From Clostridia bacterium (GTDB lineage: Bacteria > Bacillota > Clostridia > TANB77 > CAG-465): a stretch of DNA of 64,000 nucleotides. Below are positions 1 to 9,070 of this stretch, in pieces. The DNA is taken from assembly GCA_900772475.1 (NCBI GenBank), contig CAAHEI010000074.1:89764-153763 (forward strand). Reading direction: 5' to 3'. How positions within the stretch are numbered: the stretch's first letter is position 1; the number at the start of each line of letters is the position of its first letter. The position numbers were made by a program, and so were the translations under genes. The notes below the pieces were generated by a model that saw only the letters and a program-made list of their open reading frames with translations, was not told where the DNA came from and did no database searches.

Positions 1-188
1 GAAAAATATTAAAAGATGCAAGAGAGTATTTAAACGATAAAGGAATAATCATATTTGAAATAGGATACGATCAGCTAAATAAAATACAATTAGAGATAAA
101 AAAATATAAAGAATATAGTATTATTGAGAGTATTAAAGATTATGGTGGAAATGATAGGGTGGTTATATGTCGTTTTCAGAAGAAATAA
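1..188 (+). CDS. prmC: Peptide chain release factor N5-glutamine methyltransferase, C-terminal fragment
   Basis: The reading frame is open from the window edge (first full codon at base 3) to TAA at 186-188, giving about 61 residues. The EIGYDQ motif, followed some 25 residues on by KDYGGNDRVVIC, is the typical C-terminal end of PrmC/HemK. This family methylates the Gln of the GGQ loop in release factors, and its substrate RF2 (prfB) lies at the other end of this window. The catalytic NPPY motif is upstream and outside the window. The gene overlaps the whiA start by 22 nt, which suggests translational coupling. The identification rests on a short conserved tail. Confidence 0.8.
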   Translation, partial: KILKDAREYLNDKGIIIFEIGYDQLNKIQLEIKKYKEYSIIESIKDYGGNDRVVICRFQKK

Positions 189-907
189 AAAATGAAATTT
201 TAAATAGCATAGAAAAAAACACTAAAAAATTGGATAAAATAAAATATGAAAGTTTTGGAGAAATGCTTACTCAGACAAATAGAAAAAATGACTTAAAAGA
301 TGAGTATAGTCAATTTTTTGATATTTCCAAATTAAACGAAGATGAAATAAAATATGTACTAAAAGGAGTTTTTTTAAGTTCAGGATGTGTTGTAAATCCC
401 TCTTTAGACTATCATCTTGAAATATCATTTAAAAATAAAGCATGTACAGAATATATATATGATATATTATCAGTACTTGAATTTACTCCTAAAATATTAA
501 AAAGAAAAAATTCTAATAATTATGTAATTTATATAAAAGAATCAGATCAGATTGCAACATTTTTAGGACTTCTTGAAGCAAACAACTCAGTTCTAAAATT
601 TGAACAAATACGTGTTGAAAAGCAAGTAAAAAATAATATAAACAGAACAATAAATTGTGAAACAGCTAACTTATCAAAAACGATTGCAAGCAGTGTAAAA
701 CAATTAGAAGCAATCAAGAATTTAAAGAAATGTGGAGAATATGATAGACTAGAAGAAAAATTAAAATATGTAGCTCAATTAAGAGAAAAGTATCCAGATA
801 AAAGCTTAGCTTTTATTGCAAGTAAAACAAATGTAGAAAATAAACTTACAAAATCTGGATTGAAACATAGATTAGATAAAATCGTTGAAATTGCAAATAA
901 CATATAG
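167..907 (+). CDS. whiA: WhiA-family DNA-binding protein, shortened N-terminus
   Basis: The opening MSFSEEIKNEI is the classic WhiA start. The second LAGLIDADG-like half follows (VLKGVFLSSGCV near residue 64, YHLEISF, ESDQIATFLGLLEANNS), then the linker INRTINCETANLSKT and a C-terminal helix-turn-helix region (KSLAFIAS to KSGLKHRLDKI). WhiA is a conserved Gram-positive DNA-binding protein linked to cell division and, in actinomycetes, sporulation. Usual length is about 310 residues; here it is 246. The missing stretch of about 60 residues is the first LAGLIDADG repeat, between the start and VLKGVFLSSG. The start overlaps prmC. A bidirectional terminator follows at once. The family call is confident; a normal function is inferred. 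Confidence 0.9.
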   Translation: MSFSEEIKNEILNSIEKNTKKLDKIKYESFGEMLTQTNRKNDLKDEYSQFFDISKLNEDEIKYVLKGVFLSSGCVVNPSLDYHLEISFKNKACTEYIYDILSVLEFTPKILKRKNSNNYVIYIKESDQIATFLGLLEANNSVLKFEQIRVEKQVKNNINRTINCETANLSKTIASSVKQLEAIKNLKKCGEYDRLEEKLKYVAQLREKYPDKSLAFIASKTNVENKLTKSGLKHRLDKIVEIANNI

Positions 908-938
908 AAATTGCCCTGTATAATAACGGGGCAATTTC
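907..938. terminator. Bidirectional intrinsic terminator between whiA and the convergent gene
   Basis: A perfect 10-bp inverted repeat (GAAATTGCCC at 907-916, GGGCAATTTC at 929-938) lies between two converging genes and can serve both strands. The minus-strand gene ends five bases further on. Confidence 0.75.
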
Positions 939-942
939 TATA

Positions 943-1695
943 TTATTTAGAACTTTTTATATTTTTTAATTTTGCATTAAGAATAGATTCTTGTGATTTT
1001 AAATCTGTAATCATTGAATTATACTCAAAAACAAGATTAGCATTTGTAAACATAACATTGTTTCCACTTATTTTCCAGTTTTGCTTGTTTTTATTTAAAA
1101 AATCAAAAATATTGTTTATTTTGTCTAACCATTTATCATATTCAGCTACAACTTCTTTTAAAGTTGTAACATCCTCTTTAACTTTTAAATTATTATTTAA
1201 TTTTGAAATAAATAGATTAGAATAGTATTCAGATAAATTAAGTTCATCAGCTTTTGAATTTATATATTCATCTGAAATCAATTCATCATATTTTACAAAC
1301 ATTGAATTTTCAGACTCTTTTATATTTTTAATATTTTCCTTTGATTTAATAAATTCAGGACCATCACTTGAAATATTTGAAGCTGTTAGCGAATTTCCAA
1401 GTAAATTTTTAGAGTATATTGATAATAAATCACTAGAAGTATTTATATATTCTACATAATACTCTTTTAATGCTTTTTCAACTTTAGCAAAATTTCCAGT
1501 AGTTTTTATTTCTTTATCAAAGTTTGTTGATGTATGCATTGATGTTGTAACATCATCTAATATTTTTTCTTGATTTATTTTGTTTTGTTTATCAAAAAAA
1601 TATACTCCAACAGCTGAGGCAACTAATACAGCCAAAACGCAAATAACAATTATTAAAATTAAAATTCCCTTTGAAATTTTCCCATACTTTTTCAT
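943..1695 (-). CDS. Membrane-anchored protein of unknown function
   Basis: The start at 1695 (MKKYGKISKG) is preferred over an in-frame ATG at 1722 because GGAGG sits just upstream of 1695, inside the longer version. The 250-residue product has one N-terminal membrane segment (about residues 10-32, GILILIIVICVLAVLVAS) and a predicted helical, Lys/Asn/Ser-rich outer part with several coiled-coil-like stretches. I see no catalytic motif and do not recognise the family. The short positive N-terminus and single hydrophobic segment suggest an uncleaved anchor with the bulk outside the cell. It is convergent with whiA. Confidence 0.75.
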   Translation of the reverse strand: MKKYGKISKGILILIIVICVLAVLVASAVGVYFFDKQNKINQEKILDDVTTSMHTSTNFDKEIKTTGNFAKVEKALKEYYVEYINTSSDLLSIYSKNLLGNSLTASNISSDGPEFIKSKENIKNIKESENSMFVKYDELISDEYINSKADELNLSEYYSNLFISKLNNNLKVKEDVTTLKEVVAEYDKWLDKINNIFDFLNKNKQNWKISGNNVMFTNANLVFEYNSMITDLKSQESILNAKLKNIKSSK

Positions 1696-1747
1696 ATATT
1701 TACTTCCTCCTTTGCTAGACAATTATATCATATATATAATTGTTAGT

Positions 1748-3031
1748 CTAGCAATCACAATTCTTTTTTTGCATTACTTCGCATTTTTTCATTGGATATC
1801 TTCCAACGCAAGTATTGTCACATCTTCTATCACGTAATAATCTTATTGGATTCTCATCAACCTCAAATCTATAATCACAACCATGTTTTCTAATGTATTC
1901 ATTAATAACCATGTGACTTGGAACTTGATTTACATTGTTATTTACAATATCTTGATACATAAAAAATTCAAAATTATCCGGAATATCTTCAAGTAACAAA
2001 TAATCTTCCCTAACAGAAGTATAGCTTACAGTTTTTTCAAGTATTCTTCTTACATATTCAATGTTAGGCCCAAGTTTTAGAAGTTCAGGGAAAGTACCAT
2101 CACATATAACTTCTTGCCATTCTTTATTTTCGTATTTTTTTAGCAGCTCTGCCGATTTATGAAGATGAGCAACTTCAAATTCAAAATAGCACTCCCATAA
2201 TTTCTTTATACAAGGATCTGTTTCATCCATCATACAAGAATAATATAGATAACATTCAGTATATTCATGCATAAGTAAATTTTCAAGCCATGACATATTA
2301 GGATCCATTAAACTTTCGTATTGAGTTACATGTTCTTCTTCAACCATACCAATTTCTTGATATAATTTACGTCCAAGGTCAGAAGAATAAAAAGCACCTA
2401 TATTCATGTAATAATTCATAGTTTGTTGTTCTGCAGCTGTAATTATTGCAATGTCAAGTTTTGTAATTAAATCTGCATCCTTGTAATTAGTAGCACATTT
2501 TACATTATCAAAAGGATATCTATGATGTGCTATAGTAGGTCTTCCTGGCATTATTTCTGTATATCTACCAACTAATTTTTCTGGTAGTATTCCATATTCC
2601 ATTTCAAGTAAGTCAGAATAACGGTATAAATGATCAAAATCTTCTAAAAGTGCAAAATTAAGAGCATTTACAACATTTTGATCTGGATCACGTTGTGCAA
2701 GTCTTGCAGTAAGATCAACAGCTAATTGTTCGTAAGTTATTGTATGTTCAAGTAGTGTTTCTTTTTTAGGCTTTAAATTACTTATTTTCTTTTGTTGCTG
2801 CTGTTCAATATTTCTTAATAGAGCAAGTTCACGTCTTAAATCATTATTATTACAATTTCTTGAAAACTGATGAGAAAATTTTACAGCTTCAAATTCCGTT
2901 CCATTCATAAGAACAATTCTAGTTTTTGTGTATGGACTTATTTCACATATATTATATGATTTGGGATAAAGTTCACACCAATTTTTAATACTTTTGTTTA
3001 TATCCATAGGTTTTAATTCAAATGGATTCAT
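1748..3031 (-). CDS. Ferritin-like di-iron domain protein with Cys-rich tail
   Basis: The 427-residue protein has a mid-section built like a four-helix ferritin-like bundle. A helix with AAEQQTMNYYMNIG is followed by EIGMVEEEHVTQYESL, then HEYTECYLYYSC and EFEVAHLHKSAELL. Repeated E...ExxH spacing is the usual iron-ligand pattern of ferritin and rubrerythrin relatives. The last 25 residues carry five Cys and several basic residues (CDNTCVGRYPMKKCE). A Gln/Lys-rich coiled segment lies near residue 75. I do not recognise a named family. A role in metal handling or oxidative stress is inference from the ligand pattern. GGAGTG sits ahead of the ATG. Confidence 0.7.
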   Translation of the reverse strand: MNPFELKPMDINKSIKNWCELYPKSYNICEISPYTKTRIVLMNGTEFEAVKFSHQFSRNCNNNDLRRELALLRNIEQQQQKKISNLKPKKETLLEHTITYEQLAVDLTARLAQRDPDQNVVNALNFALLEDFDHLYRYSDLLEMEYGILPEKLVGRYTEIMPGRPTIAHHRYPFDNVKCATNYKDADLITKLDIAIITAAEQQTMNYYMNIGAFYSSDLGRKLYQEIGMVEEEHVTQYESLMDPNMSWLENLLMHEYTECYLYYSCMMDETDPCIKKLWECYFEFEVAHLHKSAELLKKYENKEWQEVICDGTFPELLKLGPNIEYVRRILEKTVSYTSVREDYLLLEDIPDNFEFFMYQDIVNNNVNQVPSHMVINEYIRKHGCDYRFEVDENPIRLLRDRRCDNTCVGRYPMKKCEVMQKKNCDC

Positions 3032-3108
3032 TCATATCACACTCCTTAAAAAATAATATGATAAAAGATCTATTAATATTCTAAATGATGTATAACTATT
3101 AATGTAAA

Positions 3109-4611
3109 TTACAGCTTTAAGTCTTTTTTTGTAAATGTAGACGTAACAAACAAAAGAAAAATATATATTAAAACATATATTAGTATTCCATATACTAAAG
3201 AAATTACTTTTCCATTATATGAAAAAGAAAGATATCTAATTGCGATGTTAGATAATAATATACATAAAAGTGGCTTTAAAAGAATAGATACAATATCTAA
3301 CTTCACATTTGTTGCTTTTATAAGTTGAATAATACTAATAGTTCCATTTAATATTTCACTTGTAAAAAGAACAATAATATAACCATATACTCCATATATA
3401 GGAAGTAAAATATACATAAGTATTATACTAATAAATAGATCTAAAATGTTACATTTCATAACAGCTACTTGTTTATTTAATCCTTTAAGCATTCCATCAA
3501 CGACATTATCTATATACATAATTAAAACTAATGGTGCGATAATTTTGATATATTCTGCGACCTCCATTTTGCTATATATAGCCATACTAAGTTCATCTGC
3601 AAAAGTAAAAAATATTCCAAAAATCAAAACTGAAAAAAGCAATGTAAATTTAAATATTTTAGTCGTTACATTATTTATTCTTTTTTTGCTATTTAAGGCA
3701 TTAAGCCTTGAATATTCAGGTATTAGTAGTCCTGCAAATACATTTATAAAAAGACAAGGAAACCATACTAATTGCATAACCATACCGGTAATCATTCCGT
3801 ATTGTGATAATGCAACTTCACAAGATATACCTGATTTTTCAAGTCTAATTGGAATTATAATTTGCTTTAAAGTTGAAAGACCTGATCTTATATATGATGT
3901 TATAGCAACAGGGCATGATATTTTTATTATTTCTTTGTAGTATGTTTTGTTTTTATTTCTAACCTCTTTATATCTTTTTTTATCAATTTTATACATAAGC
4001 ATAAGATATATAAATGAAATAAACTCAGATAAAAGTGAACCTAAAACAAGAGATAGGCATGCATTTTCAAGTGAGGAAGGAAGTATCATATTAAAAAAGT
4101 AGATAGATATTATAATTTTAAAGAATTGTTCTATAAAATTTGCCGAAGCACTTTTAATTACTCTTGTAACAGCAGAAAAATATCCATTAACGCTTGCAGA
4201 TACAGCAAGTGGAGGAAGGCTTATTGCAATTAAAATTAATGAATTTGGTGATATCTTAGAATGTAAGAATTTAGTTGTTAAAAATTCTGAGCAAAGTATT
4301 AAGATAATCATTGCAAAACATCCCATAAAAAAGCTTAAAACTACAGACTGTTTTGTTATTTTTTTTACCTCTGAGTATTCTTTTAAAGCAAGCTTTTCAG
4401 ATACTAAATGAGTTACTGCTATTGATATACCTGATGTTGCAAGTGTAATTGCAAATGTATATATAGATATTATTAATTGATAAACTCCTAAAGCTTCAGT
4501 CCCAATTTTATTAGAAATATATACACTAAATCCCATACCAACCATATTCATAATTAAGGAGGCAATAGATAATATTACTGTATTTATTACAAAAGTTTTA
4601 AATTTTTTCAT
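3109..4611 (-). CDS. SpoVB/MurJ-type lipid-linked oligosaccharide flippase
   Basis: The 500-residue polytopic protein has about 12-14 hydrophobic segments and begins with the MOP-superfamily pattern (FVINTVILSIASLIMNMVG, then GTEALGVYQLIISIY and SGISIAVTHLVSEK). This matches the SpoVB/PST branch, whose members flip lipid-linked precursors across the membrane. SpoVB itself acts in spore cortex synthesis. Length is normal for the family. AAGGTGATCT precedes the ATG. It stands alone, with no glycosyltransferase neighbours that would name its substrate. A vegetative MurJ-like role is equally possible. Confidence 0.85.
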   Translation of the reverse strand: MKKFKTFVINTVILSIASLIMNMVGMGFSVYISNKIGTEALGVYQLIISIYTFAITLATSGISIAVTHLVSEKLALKEYSEVKKITKQSVVLSFFMGCFAMIILILCSEFLTTKFLHSKISPNSLILIAISLPPLAVSASVNGYFSAVTRVIKSASANFIEQFFKIIISIYFFNMILPSSLENACLSLVLGSLLSEFISFIYLMLMYKIDKKRYKEVRNKNKTYYKEIIKISCPVAITSYIRSGLSTLKQIIIPIRLEKSGISCEVALSQYGMITGMVMQLVWFPCLFINVFAGLLIPEYSRLNALNSKKRINNVTTKIFKFTLLFSVLIFGIFFTFADELSMAIYSKMEVAEYIKIIAPLVLIMYIDNVVDGMLKGLNKQVAVMKCNILDLFISIILMYILLPIYGVYGYIIVLFTSEILNGTISIIQLIKATNVKLDIVSILLKPLLCILLSNIAIRYLSFSYNGKVISLVYGILIYVLIYIFLLFVTSTFTKKDLKL

Positions 4612-4679
4612 TAGATCACCTTTTATATCATCTTTTTATAAACTATAACAATATATGTCTTAGCAATAAAAAAAATACA

Positions 4680-4902
4680 AAATATAAGAGGTACTCAAAT
4701 TCAAGAAATTGCGATGAATAATGGTCGAGAGAACAACGGCCGTTAAAGAAAAGAGTGGCCTAGAGATAGGTGAAAACTTAAATACAACATAGAAATTCTC
4801 ACTTTTAAGTGATGTAAAATAATATTTGTCATCTATCACTCCGTTATAAATATCGTAATATACAAAGTATTTCTTAAGATTAAGAATTATTCTTAATTTT
4901 TT
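4680..4902 (+). ncRNA. Structured non-coding stretch with T-box-like fragments, ending in a terminator
   Basis: Bases 4612-4968 hold no gene. Several short strings recall clostridial T-box leaders: ACGGCCGTTAAAG followed by AGAGTGG near 4737-4757, AGAGATAGGTGAAAAC near 4763, and GAAATTCTCACTTTTAAGTGA near 4792. The diagnostic TGGNACCGCG box is absent and the order of the pieces is not canonical. The stretch ends in a perfect terminator hairpin at 4879-4902, and a separate promoter for hemW lies beyond it, so this is not a simple hemW leader. It may be a decayed T-box or an unrelated small RNA. Confidence 0.25.
4879..4902 (+). terminator. Intrinsic terminator upstream of hemW
   Basis: ATTAAGAA (4879-4886), a 3-nt loop and TTCTTAAT (4890-4897) run straight into six T residues on the plus strand. 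Confidence 0.75.
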
Positions 4903-4923
4903 AAAACTTATGTCAAATAGCCA

Positions 4924-4952
4924 TTGAACATATTAAAGTTATATGATATATT
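4924..4952 (+). promoter_or_regulatory. Promoter for hemW
   Basis: TTGAAC at 4924-4929, a 17-nt spacer and TATATT at 4947-4952, with TGA directly before the -10. The hemW start codon follows 17 bases later, giving a very short leader. Confidence 0.55.
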
Positions 4953-4968
4953 TACACAGGTGAAAAAA

Positions 4969-6120
4969 ATGAGAGAAAATATAGGGATATATATACATAT
5001 TCCATTTTGTAAGAAAAAATGTTTTTATTGTGATTTTGTATCTTATGAAAATAAAGAAAATTTAATTCAAGAATATATAGATACTGTATGCCTTGAAATA
5101 TTACAAAATGCAGAAATATTAAGTGAATACAACATATCAACAATATATTTTGGCGGAGGCACACCATCATTAATAAAAGCGGAATATATTGAAAAAATAC
5201 TTAATACTTTAAAACTATTTGTTACAGATGAAAAAGAAATAAAGGAGATTACTATTGAGATAAATCCAAATAGTGCCTCTTTAGATAAATTAGAAAAATA
5301 CTATAATTTAGGAATAAATAGACTAAGCATTGGCTTGCAATCTACTCATGACAAAATTCTTAGAAATATAGGGAGACTTCATACCTTTAATGATTTTAAA
5401 GAGGTCCTAAAAAATGCAAATGCTGTAGGTTTTAAAAACATATCTGTAGATTTAATTTATCCTCTTCCTGGATTAAATCTTTCTGGTTTTAAAGAAACAT
5501 TAAATAGTGTAATAAAATTAAAAGATGAATTTAATATAAAGCATATATCGGTATATAACTTGGAAGTCCATGAAAATACAAGACTTGATTTTTTGCTTAA
5601 AGAGGGATTTGTATCACTTTGTAATGAGGATGAAGAATATAAAATGCGTGAAGAATTAAACAAAAGATTACAAGATAATGGATTTGTTAAATATGAAATT
5701 TCTAATTATGCATATCCAGGATTTGAATCAAAGCATAATCTTTGTTATTGGAATCAAGAAAAATATATAGGATTTGGAGTTAATGCTTCATCGTTTTTTA
5801 ATTTAAAAAGATACAGAAATACTTCAAATATAGATAAATATATTGATGGAATAAAAAATAATAAAAATATAGTTGTTGAAACTGAAGAATTAGACCAACT
5901 TTCACTTATGAAAGAGTATATCATTCTAAAATTAAGACTTTCTAAAGGAGTTGAAATATACGAATTTAAGCAAAAATTTGGTACTGATATATTTGATATA
6001 TTTAATACTGAGTTTAATTCTTTAAAAAAGGATAATTTAGTTAATATAACATCTAAAAATATTTCCCTTACAAATAGAGGAGAAGAAGTTGCAAATATTG
6101 TCTGGGAAATGTTTGTGTAA
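4969..6120 (+). CDS. hemW: HemW-type radical SAM heme chaperone
   Basis: The start at 4969 (MRENIGIYIHIPFC) follows GGTGAAAAAA and fits the family better than the in-frame ATG at 4924, which lies on the promoter. The 383-residue product carries the CxxxCxxC cluster motif in HIPFCKKKCFYCDF (near residue 12), then YFGGGTPSLI, the SAM-binding EINPNS and GLQS strings, and a C-terminal HemN-type domain. HemW was long annotated as oxygen-independent coproporphyrinogen oxidase but lacks the extra N-terminal part of HemN and binds heme. Length is typical. A strong terminator follows the stop. Confidence 0.9.
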   Translation: MRENIGIYIHIPFCKKKCFYCDFVSYENKENLIQEYIDTVCLEILQNAEILSEYNISTIYFGGGTPSLIKAEYIEKILNTLKLFVTDEKEIKEITIEINPNSASLDKLEKYYNLGINRLSIGLQSTHDKILRNIGRLHTFNDFKEVLKNANAVGFKNISVDLIYPLPGLNLSGFKETLNSVIKLKDEFNIKHISVYNLEVHENTRLDFLLKEGFVSLCNEDEEYKMREELNKRLQDNGFVKYEISNYAYPGFESKHNLCYWNQEKYIGFGVNASSFFNLKRYRNTSNIDKYIDGIKNNKNIVVETEELDQLSLMKEYIILKLRLSKGVEIYEFKQKFGTDIFDIFNTEFNSLKKDNLVNITSKNISLTNRGEEVANIVWEMFV

Positions 6121-6130
6121 TATATTATTT

Positions 6131-6168
6131 AAGAACTACTGTATATATAACAAAACAGTAGTTCTTTT
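6131..6168 (+). terminator. Terminator after hemW
   Basis: A 12-bp stem, AAGAACTACTGT (6131-6142) and ACAGTAGTTCTT (6155-6166), is followed by a short T tract. Confidence 0.85.
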
Positions 6169-6192
6169 AACATATTTTTCACAATATATCGG

Positions 6193-6221
6193 TTGAAATA
6201 AGAATATAAATATGTTAGAAT
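6193..6221 (+). promoter_or_regulatory. Promoter for polA
   Basis: TTGAAA (6193-6198), a 17-nt spacer and TAGAAT (6216-6221), with TGT immediately before the -10. Confidence 0.55.
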
Positions 6222-6265
6222 AACTGTTATATATTAAAGGAAAAATAGTAATGTGAGGTTAGAAT

Positions 6266-9022
6266 ATGGAAAACAAAAAATTCTTAATAATAGATGGAAA
6301 TAGTATAATGAATAGAGCATATTATGGACTTATGAATATGCGTATGACATCTAGTATACTAAATATACATACTAATGCTTTATATGCATTTTTAAATATT
6401 TATTGGATGACATTAGATAGATTTAAACCTGACTATGTTGCTGTATCATTTGATTTAAAAGCTCCTACATTTAGACATGAAATGTATAAAGAGTATAAAG
6501 GTACAAGACATGCTATGCCAGAGGAATTAAAGGAACAAATGCCAGTTATAAAGAAAATATTAATGGCAATGAATGTACCAATTATTGAGCTGGAAGGATA
6601 TGAAGCAGATGATATTTTAGGAACTATTTCAAATACAAATGAAAAAAATAATGTATATACATATATACTTACTGGAGATAGAGATTCATTTCAATTAATT
6701 TCAAGTTTAACAGCTGTTGTAATGCCTTCAAATAGACCAGGTAAAACAGAATATACTGTTTTTGATCCTCAAAAATTAAAAGAAAAATATGGAATAGAAC
6801 CTTATCAAGTAATTGAAGTTAAATCACTTATGGGAGATGCCTCAGATAATATTCCAGGGGTTAAAGGAGTAGGCGAGAAGACAGCGTACAGTTTAATTCA
6901 AAATTATGGAAATATAGAGTATATATATAATAATATAGATAATATTGAATTAAAGCCTAAAGTAAAAGAAAAATTATTATTAGATAAGGATATGGCAAAC
7001 CTTAGTCATACATTAGCTACAATTGATATTAATGTACCAATCAAGGTTGACTATGACAAGGCAAAATTAACAGAGGTAAATAAAGAGGAACTATATAAAT
7101 TATTTAAAGATTTAGAATTTAATAAATTTTTATCTAAGTATGATTTTTCTGGTATTTCGGTAGAAGAGGAGAATAAAACTAGTAATGAACCTAAAATTGA
7201 TACTAGTATAAAAGATATAATAACTATAGACAATGTAAATTATGATAAGTATAAGTTTGCACTAGAACAAATGTTTAATGACGGCAAAATATCATATATT
7301 TTTAATATTTCATCTAAGAATTTTACTAGTAGCGTAAATATAAACGATAAGGATTTTATTGCAATATATAATTATAAAGATGATACCATCTATGTTATAA
7401 ATATAGATAGTCTTGGTAATGATTCATTAACATATATCTTAAAAGCATTTTCAACTTCAAGCTGTAAAAAAATTGGATACAATATAAAACAAGATTTGCT
7501 ATATTTATTTAGCAATAAAATATTAGATAATATACAAGGATTTGATTATGATTTAATGATTGCATATTATTTATTGAATAGTAACAACAGTCATAATTCT
7601 ATTTCAAATGTTTTAGATGATCTTTTTAATATAACATTAAATTTAAATTATAAAAAAGAAGCTGTGCAGATTTCTTTTTTTGATAGCATTGATAATTCAA
7701 AAAAAGAATTTTTGGATGATAATGAAAAAAACATTATATGTAGTTACTTAAAAGGAATATATTTATCATATGATGTTATAATAAAGAAATTGGAAGAGGT
7801 AAATATGCTATCTTTGTTTAATGATATTGAAATGCCTCTTGCAGAGACTTTAGCAAGCATGGAAAATGTGGGAATGTATATAGATAAAGAAAAATTAAAA
7901 GAATTTGATATAGAAATAACTCAAAAATTAAATGATTTAGAAAACACTATCTATACTCTTGCTGGAGAAAATTTTAATATTAATTCTACACAACAACTTG
8001 GAAAAGTTTTATTTGAAAAATTGGAGCTTCCTGTAGTAAAAAAGACAAAAACTGGATATTCAACAGATAAAGACGTTTTAGAAAAATTAGAAGAATATCA
8101 TGATATAATTCCAAAGTTACTTGAATACAGACAATTAAATAAATTAAAAACTACATATGTTGATTCATTAAAAGAAAAAATAGATAAAGATGGAAGAATA
8201 CACACTACTTTTATGCAGACAGTTACGACTACTGGAAGACTTAGTAGTGTAGAACCAAACCTTCAAAATATACCTATAAGATTACAAATTGGTAAAAAGA
8301 TACGTAGTTTTTTTGTTGGACAAAACAATAATAGTATAATGGATGCTGATTATAGCCAAATAGAACTTAGAGTTCTTGCTGACGTTGCAAATGATTCAGT
8401 TATGATTAATTCATTTAATGAAGGAATTGATATTCATAAAACAACGGCTTCACAAGTTTTTGATGTTCCTTTAAATGAAGTAACTGATGAAATGAGATCA
8501 CATGCTAAAGCTGTAAATTTTGGTATAGTATATGGTATAAGTGGATTTGGACTTGCTAAAAATATAGGAACTTCTAGGAAAAAAGCAACTGAATATATTG
8601 AAAAATATTTAAATAAGTATCAAGGTATTCATGAGTTTATGAATAATATTGTTAAAGAGGCAACAGAAAACGGGTATGTTTCTACATTATTTAATAGAAG
8701 AAGATATATTCCTGAACTTAGGGAAAAAAATAAAAATGTTGTAGAATTTGGAAAACGAATTGCTATGAATACACCTATTCAAGGAACAGCAGCAGATATA
8801 ATTAAAATAGCAATGAATAGAATATATAAAGCTCTAAAGGATAATAATCTTAAATCAAAATTAATTATGCAAGTTCATGATGAGCTTATAATTGAAGTTA
8901 TTCCTGATGAAGAAGATAAAGTAAAATCTATTATGAAAAAAGAAATGGAAAATGTTGTATCATTAAAGGTTCCTTTAACTATTGATCTTAATTTTGGTAA
9001 ATCATGGTATGATGCACATTAA
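6266..9022 (+). CDS. polA: DNA polymerase I
   Basis: The 918-residue protein starts with a 5'-3' exonuclease/FEN domain (about 1-300: FLIIDGNSIMNRAYYG, LEGYEADDILGT, LTGDRDSFQL, GVKGVGEKTA). A degenerate 3'-5' exonuclease-like domain follows (about 315-500), then the polymerase domain. Motif A is DADYSQIELRV near residue 693, motif B RSHAKAVNFGIVYG near 744, and motif C VHDELIIEV near 870. The D-x-E pair that opens an active proofreading domain is not visible (the region reads SYIFNISSKN), as in Bacillus-type Pol I. It fills gaps in replication and repair. It has its own promoter, and a putative lytic transglycosylase follows after 48 nt. Confidence 0.97.
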   Translation: MENKKFLIIDGNSIMNRAYYGLMNMRMTSSILNIHTNALYAFLNIYWMTLDRFKPDYVAVSFDLKAPTFRHEMYKEYKGTRHAMPEELKEQMPVIKKILMAMNVPIIELEGYEADDILGTISNTNEKNNVYTYILTGDRDSFQLISSLTAVVMPSNRPGKTEYTVFDPQKLKEKYGIEPYQVIEVKSLMGDASDNIPGVKGVGEKTAYSLIQNYGNIEYIYNNIDNIELKPKVKEKLLLDKDMANLSHTLATIDINVPIKVDYDKAKLTEVNKEELYKLFKDLEFNKFLSKYDFSGISVEEENKTSNEPKIDTSIKDIITIDNVNYDKYKFALEQMFNDGKISYIFNISSKNFTSSVNINDKDFIAIYNYKDDTIYVINIDSLGNDSLTYILKAFSTSSCKKIGYNIKQDLLYLFSNKILDNIQGFDYDLMIAYYLLNSNNSHNSISNVLDDLFNITLNLNYKKEAVQISFFDSIDNSKKEFLDDNEKNIICSYLKGIYLSYDVIIKKLEEVNMLSLFNDIEMPLAETLASMENVGMYIDKEKLKEFDIEITQKLNDLENTIYTLAGENFNINSTQQLGKVLFEKLELPVVKKTKTGYSTDKDVLEKLEEYHDIIPKLLEYRQLNKLKTTYVDSLKEKIDKDGRIHTTFMQTVTTTGRLSSVEPNLQNIPIRLQIGKKIRSFFVGQNNNSIMDADYSQIELRVLADVANDSVMINSFNEGIDIHKTTASQVFDVPLNEVTDEMRSHAKAVNFGIVYGISGFGLAKNIGTSRKKATEYIEKYLNKYQGIHEFMNNIVKEATENGYVSTLFNRRRYIPELREKNKNVVEFGKRIAMNTPIQGTAADIIKIAMNRIYKALKDNNLKSKLIMQVHDELIIEVIPDEEDKVKSIMKKEMENVVSLKVPLTIDLNFGKSWYDAH

Positions 9023-9070
9023 AGTATATAAAATTTTATATAAGTGTAATAAAGAGGTTTTGATATAAAT

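Noticed and set aside
911..1225. Open frame on the plus strand over the membrane-anchored protein gene
   Set aside because: It is opposite a minus-strand gene with a clear ribosome binding site; no start signal of its own and hydrophobic composition expected of an AT-rich antisense frame.
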